The notes under the pieces are model-generated. The model was not told where the DNA came from. It made no database searches and worked only from the letters and a program-made list of their open reading frames with translations. DNA of 64,000 nucleotides, taken from Streptomyces sp. P9-A4. GTDB lineage: Bacteria; Actinomycetota; Actinomycetes; Streptomycetales; Streptomycetaceae. A program made the position numbers and the translations under genes. Shown here in pieces: positions 47,967-62,452 of this stretch (positions are counted from its first letter, which is position 1; each line of letters opens with the position of its first letter). The stretch is taken from contig NZ_JAZIFY010000001.1 in assembly GCF_036634195.1 (NCBI RefSeq), forward strand, positions 1,064,501-1,128,500, read 5' to 3'.

Positions 47967-48530
47967 TCAGACTACGTTCATCAACGTTAGCAGCTCACGT
48001 GCGACGTCCTCGACGGAGGTGTTGACAAGCGTGGTGTCGAACTCCGACTCGGCGGCCAGCTCGACCTTCGCGGCGGCGAGACGGCGCTCGATGACCTCGG
48101 GCGACTCGGTGCCGCGGCCGGTGAGCCGGCGGACCAGCTCGTCCCAGCTCGGCGGGGCCAGGAAGACCAGCTGGGACTCGGGCATCGAGTCCTTCACCTG
48201 GCGGGCGCCCTGGAGGTCGATCTCCAGGAGGACCGGCTCCCCGGAGTCCAGGCGGTCGAGGACCGCGCCGCGCGGGGTGCCGTAACGGTTGCCCGCGAAC
48301 TCGGCCCATTCGAGGAGCTCACCGTTGGCGATCAGCTTGTCGAACTCGTCGTCCGTCACGAAGAAGTAGTGGACGCCGTGCTTCTCGCCGGGGCGGGGCT
48401 TCCGTGTCGTCGCCGACACCGAGAGCCAGACCTCGGGGTGGACCTTGCGCATATGAGCGACGACCGTGCTCTTGCCGACCCCTGAGGGGCCGGAGAGCAC
48501 GGTCAGCCGCGGACGTGCCTCTGCTGCCAT
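47967..48530 (-). CDS. gmk: Guanylate kinase
   Basis: A 187-residue enzyme phosphorylating GMP. The P-loop GPSGVGKST (residues 14-22), the GMP-binding segment [20 protein letters not shown] and the lid region [18 protein letters not shown] are complete. The ATG at 48530 sits 73 bases after the sIHF gene. Confidence 0.96.
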   Translation of the reverse strand: MAAEARPRLTVLSGPSGVGKSTVVAHMRKVHPEVWLSVSATTRKPRPGEKHGVHYFFVTDDEFDKLIANGELLEWAEFAGNRYGTPRGAVLDRLDSGEPVLLEIDLQGARQVKDSMPESQLVFLAPPSWDELVRRLTGRGTESPEVIERRLAAAKVELAAESEFDTTLVNTSVEDVARELLTLMNVV

Positions 48531-48603
48531 GCAGCGATTATTCCAGCTTCACCGGGGTGCCCGGGACGCGTGTCCCGGATCCGGCGGCCGGACCGGCACC
48601 GGA

Positions 48604-48927
48604 TCAGGCGCCGGTGCTGCCGAACTCGCGCTCCAGGGAGGCGATCTGGTTGGAACCGAGACCGCGCACACGGCGGCTCTCGGAGATGCCGAGGCGCTCC
48701 ATGATCTGCTTGGCGCGGACCTTGCCCACGCCGGGCAGCGACTCCAGCAGTGCGGAGACCTTCATCTTGCCGATGACGTCGTTCTCCTGTCCGGTCTTGA
48801 TGACCTCGTGGAGAGAGGCGCCGGAGTGCTTGAGTCGATTCTTGATCTCGGCCCGCTCCCGGCGAGCCGCGGCGGCCTTTTCGAGCGCGGCTGCGCGCTG
48901 TTCAGGGGTAAGGGGCGGAAGAGCCAC
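48604..48927 (-). CDS. ihf: Streptomyces-type integration host factor sIHF
   Basis: A 107-residue nucleoid protein. A long N-terminal helix rich in Ala/Arg/Lys (EQRAAALEKAAAARRERAEI) is followed by a helix-two-turn-helix DNA-binding part (LESLPGVGKVRAKQIMERLG). This is the actinobacterial mIHF/sIHF, essential in mycobacteria and influencing sporulation and supercoiling in Streptomyces. The start is a GTG at 48927. It precedes gmk and has its own probable promoter at 49043-49071. Confidence 0.95.
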   Translation of the reverse strand: MALPPLTPEQRAAALEKAAAARRERAEIKNRLKHSGASLHEVIKTGQENDVIGKMKVSALLESLPGVGKVRAKQIMERLGISESRRVRGLGSNQIASLEREFGSTGA

Positions 48928-49003
48928 GCCTACGTCACCTCGGATGTCGATCTGTCGGATACGGACCGGTGAGGAACCCAGCGCCCCACACCAGTGGAGC
49001 AAC

Positions 49004-49026
49004 GTTCAACGGAGTGGCCGTTGAAC
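49004..49026. promoter_or_regulatory. Inverted repeat at the start of the sIHF leader
   Basis: GTTCAACGG (49004-49012) and CCGTTGAAC (49018-49026) are a perfect 9-base inverted repeat with a five-base loop. It lies just downstream of the predicted transcription start and 77 bases before the sIHF gene. It may be an operator or an RNA hairpin. Confidence 0.55.
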
Positions 49027-49042
49027 GCCTGCTCTGCCCCGG

Positions 49043-49071
49043 AGACTAGCGGCCGAGGCCGCTCCAGTCAG
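49043..49071 (-). promoter_or_regulatory. Probable sIHF promoter
   Basis: On the minus strand a -35 CTGACT (49066-49071) and a -10 TAGTCT (49043-49048) are separated by exactly 17 bases. The spacer itself contains a GGCC-rich palindrome. It lies about 115 bases upstream of the sIHF start. Confidence 0.6.
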
Positions 49072-49080
49072 CGAGAACAG

Positions 49081-49122
49081 CGGAAAAGTCCTGGTCAGCA
49101 TCGACCGACCAGGACTTTTCCG
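49081..49122 (-). terminator. 16-bp stem-loop between pyrF and sIHF genes
   Basis: CGGAAAAGTCCTGGTC (49081-49096) pairs perfectly with GACCAGGACTTTTCCG (49107-49122) with a ten-base loop. It lies upstream of the sIHF promoter and downstream of pyrF, so it probably ends the pyr transcript. Confidence 0.75.
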
Positions 49123-49167
49123 GCAAATCGACCCGGTTTTGGGCCAAGTTTTCGTCAAGGAGTGAGA

Positions 49168-49200
49168 CGGCCCGGTGGGACGGTTCGTCTCACCGGGCCG
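49168..49200 (-). terminator. First stem-loop after pyrF
   Basis: CGGCCCGGTG (49168-49177) pairs with CACCGGGCCG (49191-49200). GTGAGACG (49162-49169) can instead pair with CGTCTCAC (49186-49193), giving two mutually exclusive folds. It lies 70 bases after the pyrF stop. Confidence 0.6.
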
Positions 49201-49269
49201 AAACACCTCGGAAATCACACCCCGTCCGCTCCGACCTGCGGATTGACCGCGGACCCGGGCGGACGTCGC

Positions 49270-50153
49270 TCAGCCGCCGACCGCGACGCGGATCTCGTCC
49301 GCGTACCGGAGGGCGGAGTCCCGCAGAGCGGCCGTGTCCGGACCGTGCCGCAGGACTCCCCGACTGACGTTCGGGACGACGTTGCGGACCGCTTCGCCGA
49401 AGACGGCGGGGAGGTCGGCCGGGGTCGCGCCCTGCGCGCCGATGCCGGGGGCGAGGAGCGGGCCGTTGATGTCCAGGTCGAACGAGGACAGGTCGCCGAG
49501 GGTGGCGCCCACGACCGCGCCGAAGGAGCCCATCGGGGTCTCCCCCGCGTTCTCCTCCGCGAGGTGGGCGAGCATGGTCGCGCCGATGGTGCGCCCGTCC
49601 TCACGCACCGCCCGCTGGACCTCCGCGCCCTCCGGGTTGGAGGTGAGGGCCAGCACGAAGAGCCCGGCGCCGGACTCACGGGCCAGGTCGACGGCCGGCT
49701 TCAGGGAGCCGTAGCCGAGGTACGGGGAGACCGTGAGCGCGTCGGAGAAGAGCGGGGAGTCCTTGCGCAGGAAGGTCTCCGCGTAGGCGGCCATGGTGGA
49801 GCCGATGTCGCCGCGCTTGGCGTCCATGACGACCAGGCCGCCGGCCGCGCGCAGATCGGCGGTGGCGCGCTCCAGGACGGCGATGCCCCGCGAGCCGAAG
49901 CGCTCGAAGAAGGCGGACTGCGGCTTGAAGACGGCGACGGTCTCGGCGAGCGCCTCCACGACCGTGAAGGTGAACCGCTCCAGGCCGGCGATGTCGCCGG
50001 CCAGACCCCAGGAGTCGAGCAGGGCGGCGTGCGGGTCGATGCCGACACAGAGCGGGCCGCGTTCGTCCATGGCGGAGCGCAGGCGGGTGCCGAAGGCCAG
50101 GGGCCGCCCGGAGGGCGTCGATGAGGGGCGGTGGCCGGGCGACGGGAGGGCGG

Positions 50154-50157
<4 letters not shown>
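49270..50157 (-). CDS. pyrF: Orotidine 5'-phosphate decarboxylase, type 2
   Basis: A 295-residue enzyme for the last step of UMP synthesis, in the longer bacterial subfamily. CVGIDPHAALLDSWGL near residue 37 and the catalytic VVMDAKRGDIGSTMAAYAE near 108 are clear. The GTG start at 50157 overlaps the pyrD stop (GTGA). It is the last gene of the pyr operon and is followed by two stem-loops. Confidence 0.95.
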
Positions 50158-51263
<1,106 letters not shown>

Positions 51264-51286
51264 GCTGAGTGGCTCCAGGTCATGAA

Positions 51287-51324
51287 GAGGGGGACACCGC
51301 AGATCCTGCCGGTGTCCCCCCTCT
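51287..51324 (-). terminator. Stem-loop between carB and pyrD
   Basis: GAGGGGGACACCG (from 51287) pairs with CGGTGTCCCCCCTC (to 51323) with one bulged base. It is probably a partial terminator or mRNA-stability element inside the operon, since pyrD and pyrF continue on the same strand. Confidence 0.55.
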
Positions 51325-51336
51325 CCGTACGGGCTG

Positions 51337-54637
<3,301 letters not shown>

Positions 54638-54645
<8 letters not shown>

Positions 54646-55780
54646 GCTCGGCCTCCATGAGGGCTACGAAACGGTCGAAGAGGTACGCGGCGTCGTGCGG
54701 GCCCGCGGCCGCCTCGGGGTGGTACTGGACGGAGAAGGCCGGCTGGTCGAGCAGCTGGAGGCCTTCGACGACCTGGTCGTTCAGACAGACGTGGGAAACC
54801 TGGGCGCGCCCGTAGGGCGTGTCGGAGACCTTGTCGAGGGGCGCGTCGACGGCGAAGCCGTGGTTGTGCGCGGTGACCTCGACCTTGCCGGTGGTGCGGT
54901 CCTGGACCGGCTGGTTGATGCCTCGGTGGCCGTACTTCAGCTTGTAGGTGCCGAAGCCGAGCGCGCGGCCGAGGATCTGGTTGCCGAAGCAGATGCCGAA
55001 GAGCGGCGTCTTCCGCTCCAGGACGGCCCTCATGACGGAGACGGGGCCGTCGGCCGTGGCCGGGTCGCCGGGGCCGTTGGAGAAGAACACTCCGTCGGGC
55101 CGGACGGCGTAGATGTCCTCGGCGGTGGCGGTGGCGGGCAGCACGTGGACCTCGATGCCGCGCTCGGCCATCCGGTGCGGGGTCATGCCCTTGATGCCGA
55201 GGTCGACGGCGGCGACGGTGAACTTCTTCGTGCCGATCGCGGGGACGACGTAGGTCTCCTTGGTGGCGACCTCGGCGGAGAGGTTCGCGCCCTTCATCTC
55301 GGGGGCCTGGCGGACCTCGGCGAGCATGGTGCCCTCGTCGGGGAGCGCGTTGCCCGAGAAGATGCCGACGCGCATGGCGCCGCTCTCGCGCAGGTGGCGG
55401 GTGAGGGCGCGGGTGTCGATGCCGGAGATGCCGACGACGCCCTGGTTGCGCAGCTCCTCGTCCAGCGAGCGCCGGGCGCGCCAGTTGGAGGAGACGCGGG
55501 CGGGGTCGCGGACGACGTAGCCGGCGACCCAGATGCGGCCGGACTCGGGGTCCTCGTCGTTGACGCCGGTGTTGCCGACGTGCGGGGCCGTCATGACGAC
55601 GACCTGGCGGTGGTACGACGGGTCGGTGAGGGTCTCCTGGTAGCCGGTCATGCCGGTGGAGAACACGGCCTCGCCGAAGGTCTCCCCCACGGCCCCGTAG
55701 GCGCGGCCGCGGAAGATGCGGCCGTCCTCCAGGACGAGTACGGCGGGAACCTTGCTGGTTCCCCGGGTGGAGGTCGTCAT
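54638..55780 (-). CDS. carA: Carbamoyl-phosphate synthase small subunit
   Basis: A 380-residue glutaminase subunit. The N-terminal domain has [20 protein letters not shown]. The class I amidotransferase domain has the nucleophile in [14 protein letters not shown] near residue 252 and the His/Glu pair in [11 protein letters not shown] near 340. The ATG at 55780 overlaps the preceding PH-protein gene (ATGA), and the stop overlaps carB. Confidence 0.97.
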
Positions 55781-56349
55781 CGTGCGATGCCTTCCGTCGT
55801 GTTGGTCATGGAGTTGATGGCCTCGACCCAGGCGGTGTGCTCGGCCGCCCGGTCGGACCGGAAACCGGAGTCGAGCAGTGTGCCGCCGTGCGCCCAGGTG
55901 ACGATCAGCAGGCCGCCCTCGGCGAGGACCTTGCCCGCGATGCCCTTGTCGAGGCGGGCCTCGCGCAGGGCCTCGGCCGGGACGAAGAAGTCGTTCGCCC
56001 CGGGGCGTACGACCACCAGCCCGGCGTCGGTGAGGGTGAGCTCGGCGCGGCTGCGGGCGCCGAGGCCGTGGGCGACGATCCGGTCGAGCCACTGCCCGGC
56101 GGTCGTGGACCCGTGGTAGCGCCCGCTGAGAGTCAGTCTGGCCGTACCGGCCGCCTCGGGCGCGGTGGGAAGCTCGGGCAGGTCCGACTGGATGCTGCCG
56201 CGCCACTTCCAGCCCTGGCGCATCAGCCAGTAGACGAAGGCGACGAAGAGCAGCAGTCCGGCGACCCAGCCGATCCTTCCGGCCCAGTCGGTCACCTCCG
56301 CCGACTTCTGATCGGCTGCCTCTGCGGCGATTGCGATGAGTGGTGTCAC
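55777..56349 (-). CDS. Membrane-anchored PH-like protein inside the pyr operon
   Basis: A 190-residue protein with one N-terminal transmembrane helix (about residues 27-45, [16 protein letters not shown]) and a PH-like beta domain ([43 protein letters not shown] strand). Function unknown. It overlaps pyrC by four bases (GTG start at 56349, GTGA) and carA by four bases, so it is translated as part of the pyrimidine operon. I recall the same gene between pyrC and carA in other Streptomyces. Confidence 0.82.
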   Translation of the reverse strand: MTPLIAIAAEAADQKSAEVTDWAGRIGWVAGLLLFVAFVYWLMRQGWKWRGSIQSDLPELPTAPEAAGTARLTLSGRYHGSTTAGQWLDRIVAHGLGARSRAELTLTDAGLVVVRPGANDFFVPAEALREARLDKGIAGKVLAEGGLLIVTWAHGGTLLDSGFRSDRAAEHTAWVEAINSMTNTTEGIAR

Positions 56350-57659
56350 GCCAGCTTCCCGTCCACGACCGTTGCCCGGCCCCGCAGGAAGGTGTGGGTG
56401 ACGCGTCCCGGCAGCTCACGGCCCTCGTAGGGAGTGTTGCGGCTGCGGGAGGCGAAGTCCGCGGGGTCCACGACACCACGGTAAGCCGGATCGACCAGCG
56501 TCAGGTTCGCGGGCTCACCAGCCGAGACGGGTCGTCCGTGGCCGGTGGCCCGTCCGATGCGGGCGGGGGCGAAGGACATCCGGTCGGCGACGCCGGCCCA
56601 GTCGAGGAGGCCGGTCTCCACCATCGTCTGCTGGACGACGGAGAGCGCGGTCTCCAGCCCGACCATGCCCATGGCGGCCGCGGCCCACTCGCAGTCCTTG
56701 TCCTCGTGCGGGTGCGGGGCGTGGTCGGTGGCGACGATGTCGATCGTGCCGTCGGCCAGCGCCTCGCGGAGTGCGAGGACGTCCTTCTCGGTGCGCAGCG
56801 GCGGGTTGACCTTGTAGACCGGGTTGTACGAGCGGACCAGCTCGTCCGTGAGGAGGAGGTGGTGCGGGGTGACCTCTGCGGTGACGTCGATGCCGCGGGA
56901 CTTGGCCCAGCGGACGATCTCGACGGAGCCGGCGGTGGAGAGGTGGCAGATGTGGACGCGGGAGCCGACGTGCTCGGCGAGGAGGACGTCGCGGGCGATG
57001 ATCGACTCCTCGGCGACGGCGGGCCAGCCGCCGAGGCCCAGCTCGGCGGAGACGATGCCCTCGTTCATCTGGGCGCCCTCGGTGAGGCGGGGCTCCTGGG
57101 CGTGCTGGGCGACGACGCCGTCGAAGGCCTTCACGTACTCCAGGGCGCGGCGCATGATGACCGCGTCGTCGACGCACTTGCCGTCGTCGGAGAAGACGGT
57201 GACGCCGGCGGCGGAGTCGTGCATGGCGCCCAGCTCGGCGAGCTTCTTGCCCTCCAGGCCGACGGTGACGGCGCCGATCGGCTGCACGTCGCAGTAGCCG
57301 GACTCCTTGCCGAGCCGGTAGACCTGCTCGACGACGCCGGCGGTGTCGGCGACCGGGTGGGTGTTGGCCATGGCGAAGACGGCGGTGTAGCCACCGGAGG
57401 CGGCGGCGCGGGTGCCGGTGAGGACGGTCTCGGAGTCCTCGCGGCCGGGCTCGCGCAGATGGGTGTGGAGGTCGACGAGGCCGGGCAGCAGGATCTGGCC
57501 TTCGGCCTCGATCACGGTGGCGCCCTCGGCGGACAGACCGGTGCCGCTCCAGTCGATTTCGCCCTGCCGGCCGGTGGCGACGATGGTCTCGCCCTCGACG
57601 AGGACGTCCAGCACCTCGCCGCCGAGGACCTTCGCACCGCGGATGAGAGTCTTGCCCAT
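56346..57659 (-). CDS. pyrC: Dihydroorotase
   Basis: A 437-residue zinc amidohydrolase cyclising carbamoyl aspartate. The metal-binding [17 protein letters not shown] near residue 63, [18 protein letters not shown], and [18 protein letters not shown] with the catalytic Asp near 310 mark the class I long form. It starts two bases after pyrB, so the pair is coupled and may associate. Confidence 0.96.
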   Translation of the reverse strand: MGKTLIRGAKVLGGEVLDVLVEGETIVATGRQGEIDWSGTGLSAEGATVIEAEGQILLPGLVDLHTHLREPGREDSETVLTGTRAAASGGYTAVFAMANTHPVADTAGVVEQVYRLGKESGYCDVQPIGAVTVGLEGKKLAELGAMHDSAAGVTVFSDDGKCVDDAVIMRRALEYVKAFDGVVAQHAQEPRLTEGAQMNEGIVSAELGLGGWPAVAEESIIARDVLLAEHVGSRVHICHLSTAGSVEIVRWAKSRGIDVTAEVTPHHLLLTDELVRSYNPVYKVNPPLRTEKDVLALREALADGTIDIVATDHAPHPHEDKDCEWAAAAMGMVGLETALSVVQQTMVETGLLDWAGVADRMSFAPARIGRATGHGRPVSAGEPANLTLVDPAYRGVVDPADFASRSRNTPYEGRELPGRVTHTFLRGRATVVDGKLA

Positions 57660-57661
57660 GG

Positions 57662-58642
57662 TTACTTGTTCTCCTCGGTACGGGTGTGGCTGACGGCGGA
57701 CTCGTTGCCGCCCAGAAGCAGGTAGAGGACGGCCATCCGGACGGAGACGCCGTTGGTGACCTGCTCGACGACCGTGCAGCGGTCGGAGTCGGCGACCTCG
57801 GCGGTGATCTCCATGCCGCGGACCATCGGGCCGGGGTGCATGACGATGGCGTGCTCGGGCATCTTCGCCATCCGCTCGCCGTCGAGCCCGTACCGGCGCG
57901 AGTACTCGCGCTCGGTCGGGAAGAAGGCGGCGTTCATCCGCTCTCGCTGCACACGCAGCATCATCACCGCGTCGGACTTCGGCAGCACGCGGTCGAGCTC
58001 GTAGGAGATCTCGCAGGGCCAGGTCTCGACGCCGACGGGGACGAGGGTGGGCGGGGCCACCAGGGTGACCTCGGCGCCGAGGGTGTGCAGCAGGTCCACG
58101 TTGGAGCGGGCGACCCGGCTGTGCAGGACGTCGCCGACGAGCGTGATCCGCTTGCCGGCGAGGTCGCGGCCGAGGCCGGTGTCGCGGCCGACCAGGCGGC
58201 GGCGCATGGTGAAGGCGTCCAGCAGGGCCTGGGTGGGGTGCTGGTGGGTGCCGTCGCCGGCGTTGATGACGGGGGCGTCGATCCAGCCGGAGGTGGCGAG
58301 GCGGTAGGGGGCGCCGGAGGATCCGTGCCGGATGACGACCGCGTCGACGCCCATGGCCTCCAGGGTCTGCGCGGTGTCCTTGAGGGACTCGCCCTTGGAG
58401 ACGCTGGAGCCCTTGGCCGCGAAGTTGATCACATCGGCGGAGAGGCGCTTCTCGGCGGCCTCGAAGGAGATCCGGGTACGGGTGGAGTCCTCGAAGAACA
58501 GGTTGCAGATGGTCCGGCCGCGCAGGGTCGGCAGCTTCTTGATGGGCCGGTCGGCCACCCGGGCCATCTCCTCGGCGGTGTCGAGGATCAGGACGGCGTC
58601 GTCGCGGGTGAGGTCGGCGGCCGAGATGAGGTGACGCATCAT
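57662..58642 (-). CDS. pyrB: Aspartate carbamoyltransferase catalytic subunit
   Basis: A 326-residue enzyme joining carbamoyl phosphate and aspartate. The carbamoyl-phosphate loop [19 protein letters not shown] near residue 50 and [12 protein letters not shown] near 138 are conserved. No pyrI regulatory subunit is present. Two adjacent ATG codons begin the gene, and GGAGAG precedes them. It lies 87 bases after pyrR. Confidence 0.97.
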   Translation of the reverse strand: MMRHLISAADLTRDDAVLILDTAEEMARVADRPIKKLPTLRGRTICNLFFEDSTRTRISFEAAEKRLSADVINFAAKGSSVSKGESLKDTAQTLEAMGVDAVVIRHGSSGAPYRLATSGWIDAPVINAGDGTHQHPTQALLDAFTMRRRLVGRDTGLGRDLAGKRITLVGDVLHSRVARSNVDLLHTLGAEVTLVAPPTLVPVGVETWPCEISYELDRVLPKSDAVMMLRVQRERMNAAFFPTEREYSRRYGLDGERMAKMPEHAIVMHPGPMVRGMEITAEVADSDRCTVVEQVTNGVSVRMAVLYLLLGGNESAVSHTRTEENK

Positions 58643-58729
58643 CGGGGTGTCTCTCCGTGGTGGGGAGGGTGTGAGGGCATGCGGGGGCGCAGGGGTGTGC
58701 CCCGGCCCCGCGGGGGAAGGCCGGTCCGG

Positions 58730-59345
<616 letters not shown>

Positions 59346-59465
59346 TCGGATTTGCGACATCAACGATACCAGGGGGCGGACGCGGACCTCCTCGCCCCCC
59401 TCGCGCCACTCCGGGCGCCGTCCCCCGGGAGGAGGCGGTACGGACCATTCGGCTTGACGGGAAAG

Positions 59466-59498
59466 AGTAACGCTGCGTAACCTCACAGTGAGTTACCA
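59466..59498. promoter_or_regulatory. Pseudopalindrome upstream of bldD
   Basis: GTAAC-CTCAC-A-GTGAG-TTAC (59476-59495) is an almost perfect palindrome, preceded by another GTAACG at 59467. It is 48 bases before the bldD start in the divergent pyrR-bldD gap. BldD is known to repress its own promoter through a palindromic site. This is the best candidate, although it does not match the published consensus exactly as I recall it. Confidence 0.55.
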
Positions 59499-59542
59499 GC
59501 CGCGCGGCGCAGCCGCATGTCGTCACAGCGTCCGGGAGCGTT

Positions 59543-60043
59543 ATGTCCAGCGAATACGCAAAGCAGCTCGGGGCCAAACTCCGCGCCATCCGCACCCAGC
59601 AGGGTCTCTCGCTCCACGGGGTGGAGGAGAAGTCCCAGGGCCGCTGGAAGGCCGTCGTGGTCGGTTCGTACGAGCGTGGCGACCGCGCGGTGACCGTGCA
59701 GCGCCTTGCCGAGCTGGCCGATTTCTACGGGGTGCCGGTGCAGGAACTGCTGCCGGGCACGACCCCGGGCGGGGCCGCCGAGCCGCCGCCGAAGCTGGTC
59801 CTCGATCTGGAGCGCCTGGCACACGTGCCGCAGGAGAAGGCGGGCCCGCTCCAGCGCTACGCCGCGACGATCCAGTCGCAGCGCGGTGACTACAACGGCA
59901 AGGTGCTGTCGATCCGTCAGGACGACCTGCGCACCCTCGCCGTGATCTACGACCAGTCCCCCTCGGTCCTCACCGAGCAGCTCATCAGCTGGGGCGTCCT
60001 CGACGCGGACGCGCGCCGCGCGGTCGCCCACGAGGAGAACTGA
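59543..60043 (+). CDS. bldD: Developmental master regulator BldD
   Basis: A 166-residue repressor of sporulation genes during vegetative growth. The N-terminal XRE-type helix-turn-helix spans residues 5-70 (LGAKLRAIRTQQGLSLHGVE; GSYERGDRAVTVQRLAELAD). The C-terminal domain has the c-di-GMP signature RGD at 114-116 and RQDD at 125-128, exactly at the positions known from S. coelicolor. Tetrameric c-di-GMP drives dimerisation and DNA binding. The ATG at 59543 follows GGGAGCGTT. It is monocistronic with a strong terminator. Confidence 0.98.
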   Translation: MSSEYAKQLGAKLRAIRTQQGLSLHGVEEKSQGRWKAVVVGSYERGDRAVTVQRLAELADFYGVPVQELLPGTTPGGAAEPPPKLVLDLERLAHVPQEKAGPLQRYAATIQSQRGDYNGKVLSIRQDDLRTLAVIYDQSPSVLTEQLISWGVLDADARRAVAHEEN

Positions 60044-60072
60044 CCCCTTAAGGGGACACAGCAGAAACGTAC

Positions 60073-60119
60073 CGCCGGGCCCGTGGACGTCATCCGACGT
60101 CCACGGGCCCGGCGCTTTT
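60073..60119 (+). terminator. bldD intrinsic terminator
   Basis: An 18-base perfect stem (60073-60090 with 60097-60114, left arm starting CGCCGGGCCCGTGG) with a six-base loop, followed by CTTTT. It lies 30 bases after the bldD stop. Confidence 0.9.
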
Positions 60120-60154
60120 CGTCCCACCTGCCACACGGCACCCCCAAGGACGCC

Positions 60155-60190
60155 GAAGGGGCCCGCAGCACGAGTGCTGCGGGCCCCTTC
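60155..60190 (-). terminator. nusB terminator
   Basis: GAAGGGGCCCGCAGCA (60155-60170) pairs with TGCTGCGGGCCCCTTC (60175-60190), 23 bases downstream of the nusB stop in the minus direction. Confidence 0.85.
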
Positions 60191-60213
60191 GACTGCCGGT
60201 GGCGTCTAAGGAC

Positions 60214-60651
60214 TCAGACGTCGGCGTCGCGGCGCAGACGCGGCTTGAGGTCCTTGAAGCGCGCGAGGAGACCGTTGACGAATGTCGGCGACTCGTCCGT
60301 GGAGAACTCCTTGGCGAGCTGCACCGCCTCGTCGATCGCGACCGCGTCCGGCGTGCCGTCCTCCCAGATCAGCTCGTACGCGCCGAGGCGCACGATGTTC
60401 CGGTCGGCGACGGGCATCCGGTCGAGGTCCCAGTCCACCGCGTAGGTCGCGATGAGCTCGTCGATCCGCGCCACATGGTCCGCGTACCCCTCGACCAGCT
60501 GCATGGTGAAGTCGCTCACCGGCGGCTGCCGGTCGTCCGACCGCGCGTGCCGGACCTGGTCGGCGAGGACCTCCTGCACGGAGGCACCCCGCTGATCGGC
60601 CTCGAAGAGGATCTGGAAGGCGCGCTTGCGGGCCTTGCTCCGAGCGGCCAC
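60214..60651 (-). CDS. nusB: Transcription antitermination factor NusB
   Basis: A 145-residue helical RNA-binding protein for rRNA antitermination. RKRAFQILFEADQRGASVQE and the C-terminal AIDEAVQLAKEFSTDESPTF with VNGLLARF are diagnostic. The GTG at 60651 starts two bases after the efp stop, so the genes are coupled. Confidence 0.95.
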   Translation of the reverse strand: MAARSKARKRAFQILFEADQRGASVQEVLADQVRHARSDDRQPPVSDFTMQLVEGYADHVARIDELIATYAVDWDLDRMPVADRNIVRLGAYELIWEDGTPDAVAIDEAVQLAKEFSTDESPTFVNGLLARFKDLKPRLRRDADV

Positions 60652-60653
60652 GG

Positions 60654-61220
60654 TTAGCTGTTCACCCGGCCGAGGTAGTCGCTGGTGCGGGTGTCGACCT
60701 TGACCTTCTCACCGGTGGTGATGAAGAGCGGGACCTGGATCTCGTGGCCCGTCTCCAGCTCGGCGGGCTTGGTGCCGCCGGTGGAGCGGTCGCCCTGGAC
60801 GCCCGGGTCGGTGTGCTTGATCGTCAGCACGACGGCGGCGGGGAGCTCGACGTAGAGCACCGAGCCCTCGTGCTGCGCGACCGAGGCGGTGAAGCCCTCG
60901 ATCAGGAAGTTGGCGGCGTCGCCGACCGACTTGCGGTCGACGTGCAGCTGGTCGTAGGTCTCCTCGTCCATGAAGACGAAGTAGTCGCCGTCCATGTAGG
61001 AGAACTGCATGTCGCGGCGGTCGATGGTGGCCGTGTCGACCTTCACGCCGGCGTTGAAGGTCTTGTCGACGACCTTGCCGGACAGCACGTTCTTGAGCTT
61101 GGTGCGCACGAAGGCCGGGCCCTTGCCGGGCTTGACGTGCTGGAACTCGACGACGGACCAGAGCTGGCCGCCTTCGAGCTTGAGCACCATGCCGTTCTTG
61201 AGGTCGTTCGTGGAAGCCAC
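60654..61220 (-). CDS. efp: Elongation factor P
   Basis: A 188-residue three-domain OB protein that relieves ribosome stalling at polyproline. The tip loop of domain I reads [17 protein letters not shown] with Lys at the usual modified position; no epmA/B or earP genes are present nearby. The GTG at 61220 gives the standard N-terminus ([20 protein letters not shown]). The Pro-rich chitinase and P-loop protein in this window are plausible clients. Confidence 0.96.
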   Translation of the reverse strand: MASTNDLKNGMVLKLEGGQLWSVVEFQHVKPGKGPAFVRTKLKNVLSGKVVDKTFNAGVKVDTATIDRRDMQFSYMDGDYFVFMDEETYDQLHVDRKSVGDAANFLIEGFTASVAQHEGSVLYVELPAAVVLTIKHTDPGVQGDRSTGGTKPAELETGHEIQVPLFITTGEKVKVDTRTSDYLGRVNS

Positions 61221-61269
61221 GGTTGCGGAATCTCCTGGACTGACGTGGGACCGTGGAGGCGTACGCGCC

Positions 61270-62382
61270 TTACAGCGCGAGCAGCTCCTTGGTCGTGATG
61301 GTGAGTAGCTCGGGTCCGCCGTCCGCCTCCTGGCGCACGACGAGCGTGTCATCGATCCGGACCCCGCCCCGGCCCGGGAGGTGGACCCCCGGTTCGACGG
61401 TGACCGGCACACAAGCGTCCAGTTTACCCATGGCCGAGGGTGACAGCTGCGGGTCCTCGTCGATTTCGAGCCCCACCCCGTGCCCGGTGAGGGGAACGGC
61501 GGCCTCCGAGTACCCCGCCGCGTCCAGGATCTGGCGGGCCGCCCGGTCCACGTCGCGGTACTCGGTGCCCGGTGCCAGGGCCTCCCGGCCGGCCCGCTGA
61601 GCGGCGAAGACGAGCTCGTACAGCTCGATCTGCCAGTCGGCCGGAGTGGTGCCGATGACGAAGGTGCGGCCGATCTCGCACCGGTAGCCGCGGTAGTCGG
61701 CGCCGAGGCCGACCGTCAGGAAATCACCCTCCTCGACCCGGCGGTCGGTGGGCCGGTGCCCCCGGCGCCCGGAATGCGGGCCGGTCGCCACCGAGGTGGG
61801 GAAGGCAGCGCCGTCGGCGCCGTGGTCGACGAGCCGCCGTTCCAGCTCCAGCGCGAGATGGCGCTCGGTCCGTCCCACGAGGATCGACTCCAGGAGTTCG
61901 CCGAGCGCCTGGTCGGCGATCTCTGCGGCGATCCGCAGACAGGCGATCTCGTCCTCGTCCTTGACGATCCTGAGCTGTTCGACGGCGCAGGCGAGGTCGG
62001 CCAGCCGGAGTCCGGGCGCGACGGAGCCCATGGCCCGGTGCCGGGCCACGGTCAGGTGGTGCTCCTCGACGGCGAGGGCGTCGGCGCCCGCCCGGCGGGC
62101 GAGGTCGACGGCGGCGACCGCGGGATCTCCCCCGCCTACGGGCAGGACCTGCCGGCGGAGCAGTTCGTCGAGCCGCCCGTCGGCCGGGTCGGTGCCGGGC
62201 GCGACCGGGCAGAGCAGCACGTCGGCGTCCGGCTCGGGGCCGACGAGGAGGGCGGCGCCCGGAGGCGAACCACCCGCGAGATAGCGGACGTTGGCGGGGC
62301 GGGAGACCAGGGCCGCCGGGCTGCCGGCGGCCGCGCAACGATCGCGCAGCCGTACACGGCGGTCCGCATACACCTCTGACAT
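61270..62382 (-). CDS. pepQ: M24 family peptidase-like protein with altered metal site
   Basis: A 370-residue protein with an N-terminal creatinase-like domain and a C-terminal pita-bread domain ([14 protein letters not shown] near residue 308; [20 protein letters not shown] near 330). The first two metal ligands expected as Asp in D-x-GA and SDxTRT are absent: the sequence reads [19 protein letters not shown]. Metal binding and peptidase activity are therefore doubtful, although it is usually annotated as Xaa-Pro aminopeptidase or PepQ. It sits upstream of efp in the usual aroQ-pepQ-efp-nusB order. Confidence 0.85.
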   Translation of the reverse strand: MSEVYADRRVRLRDRCAAAGSPAALVSRPANVRYLAGGSPPGAALLVGPEPDADVLLCPVAPGTDPADGRLDELLRRQVLPVGGGDPAVAAVDLARRAGADALAVEEHHLTVARHRAMGSVAPGLRLADLACAVEQLRIVKDEDEIACLRIAAEIADQALGELLESILVGRTERHLALELERRLVDHGADGAAFPTSVATGPHSGRRGHRPTDRRVEEGDFLTVGLGADYRGYRCEIGRTFVIGTTPADWQIELYELVFAAQRAGREALAPGTEYRDVDRAARQILDAAGYSEAAVPLTGHGVGLEIDEDPQLSPSAMGKLDACVPVTVEPGVHLPGRGGVRIDDTLVVRQEADGGPELLTITTKELLAL

Positions 62383-62452
62383 GCTCCGAGCGTACGAGGA
62401 GCGCGCCCCGGTGGCCTGTTGTACGCATCCGACCGGGCGGGGCCCGGTGGGG

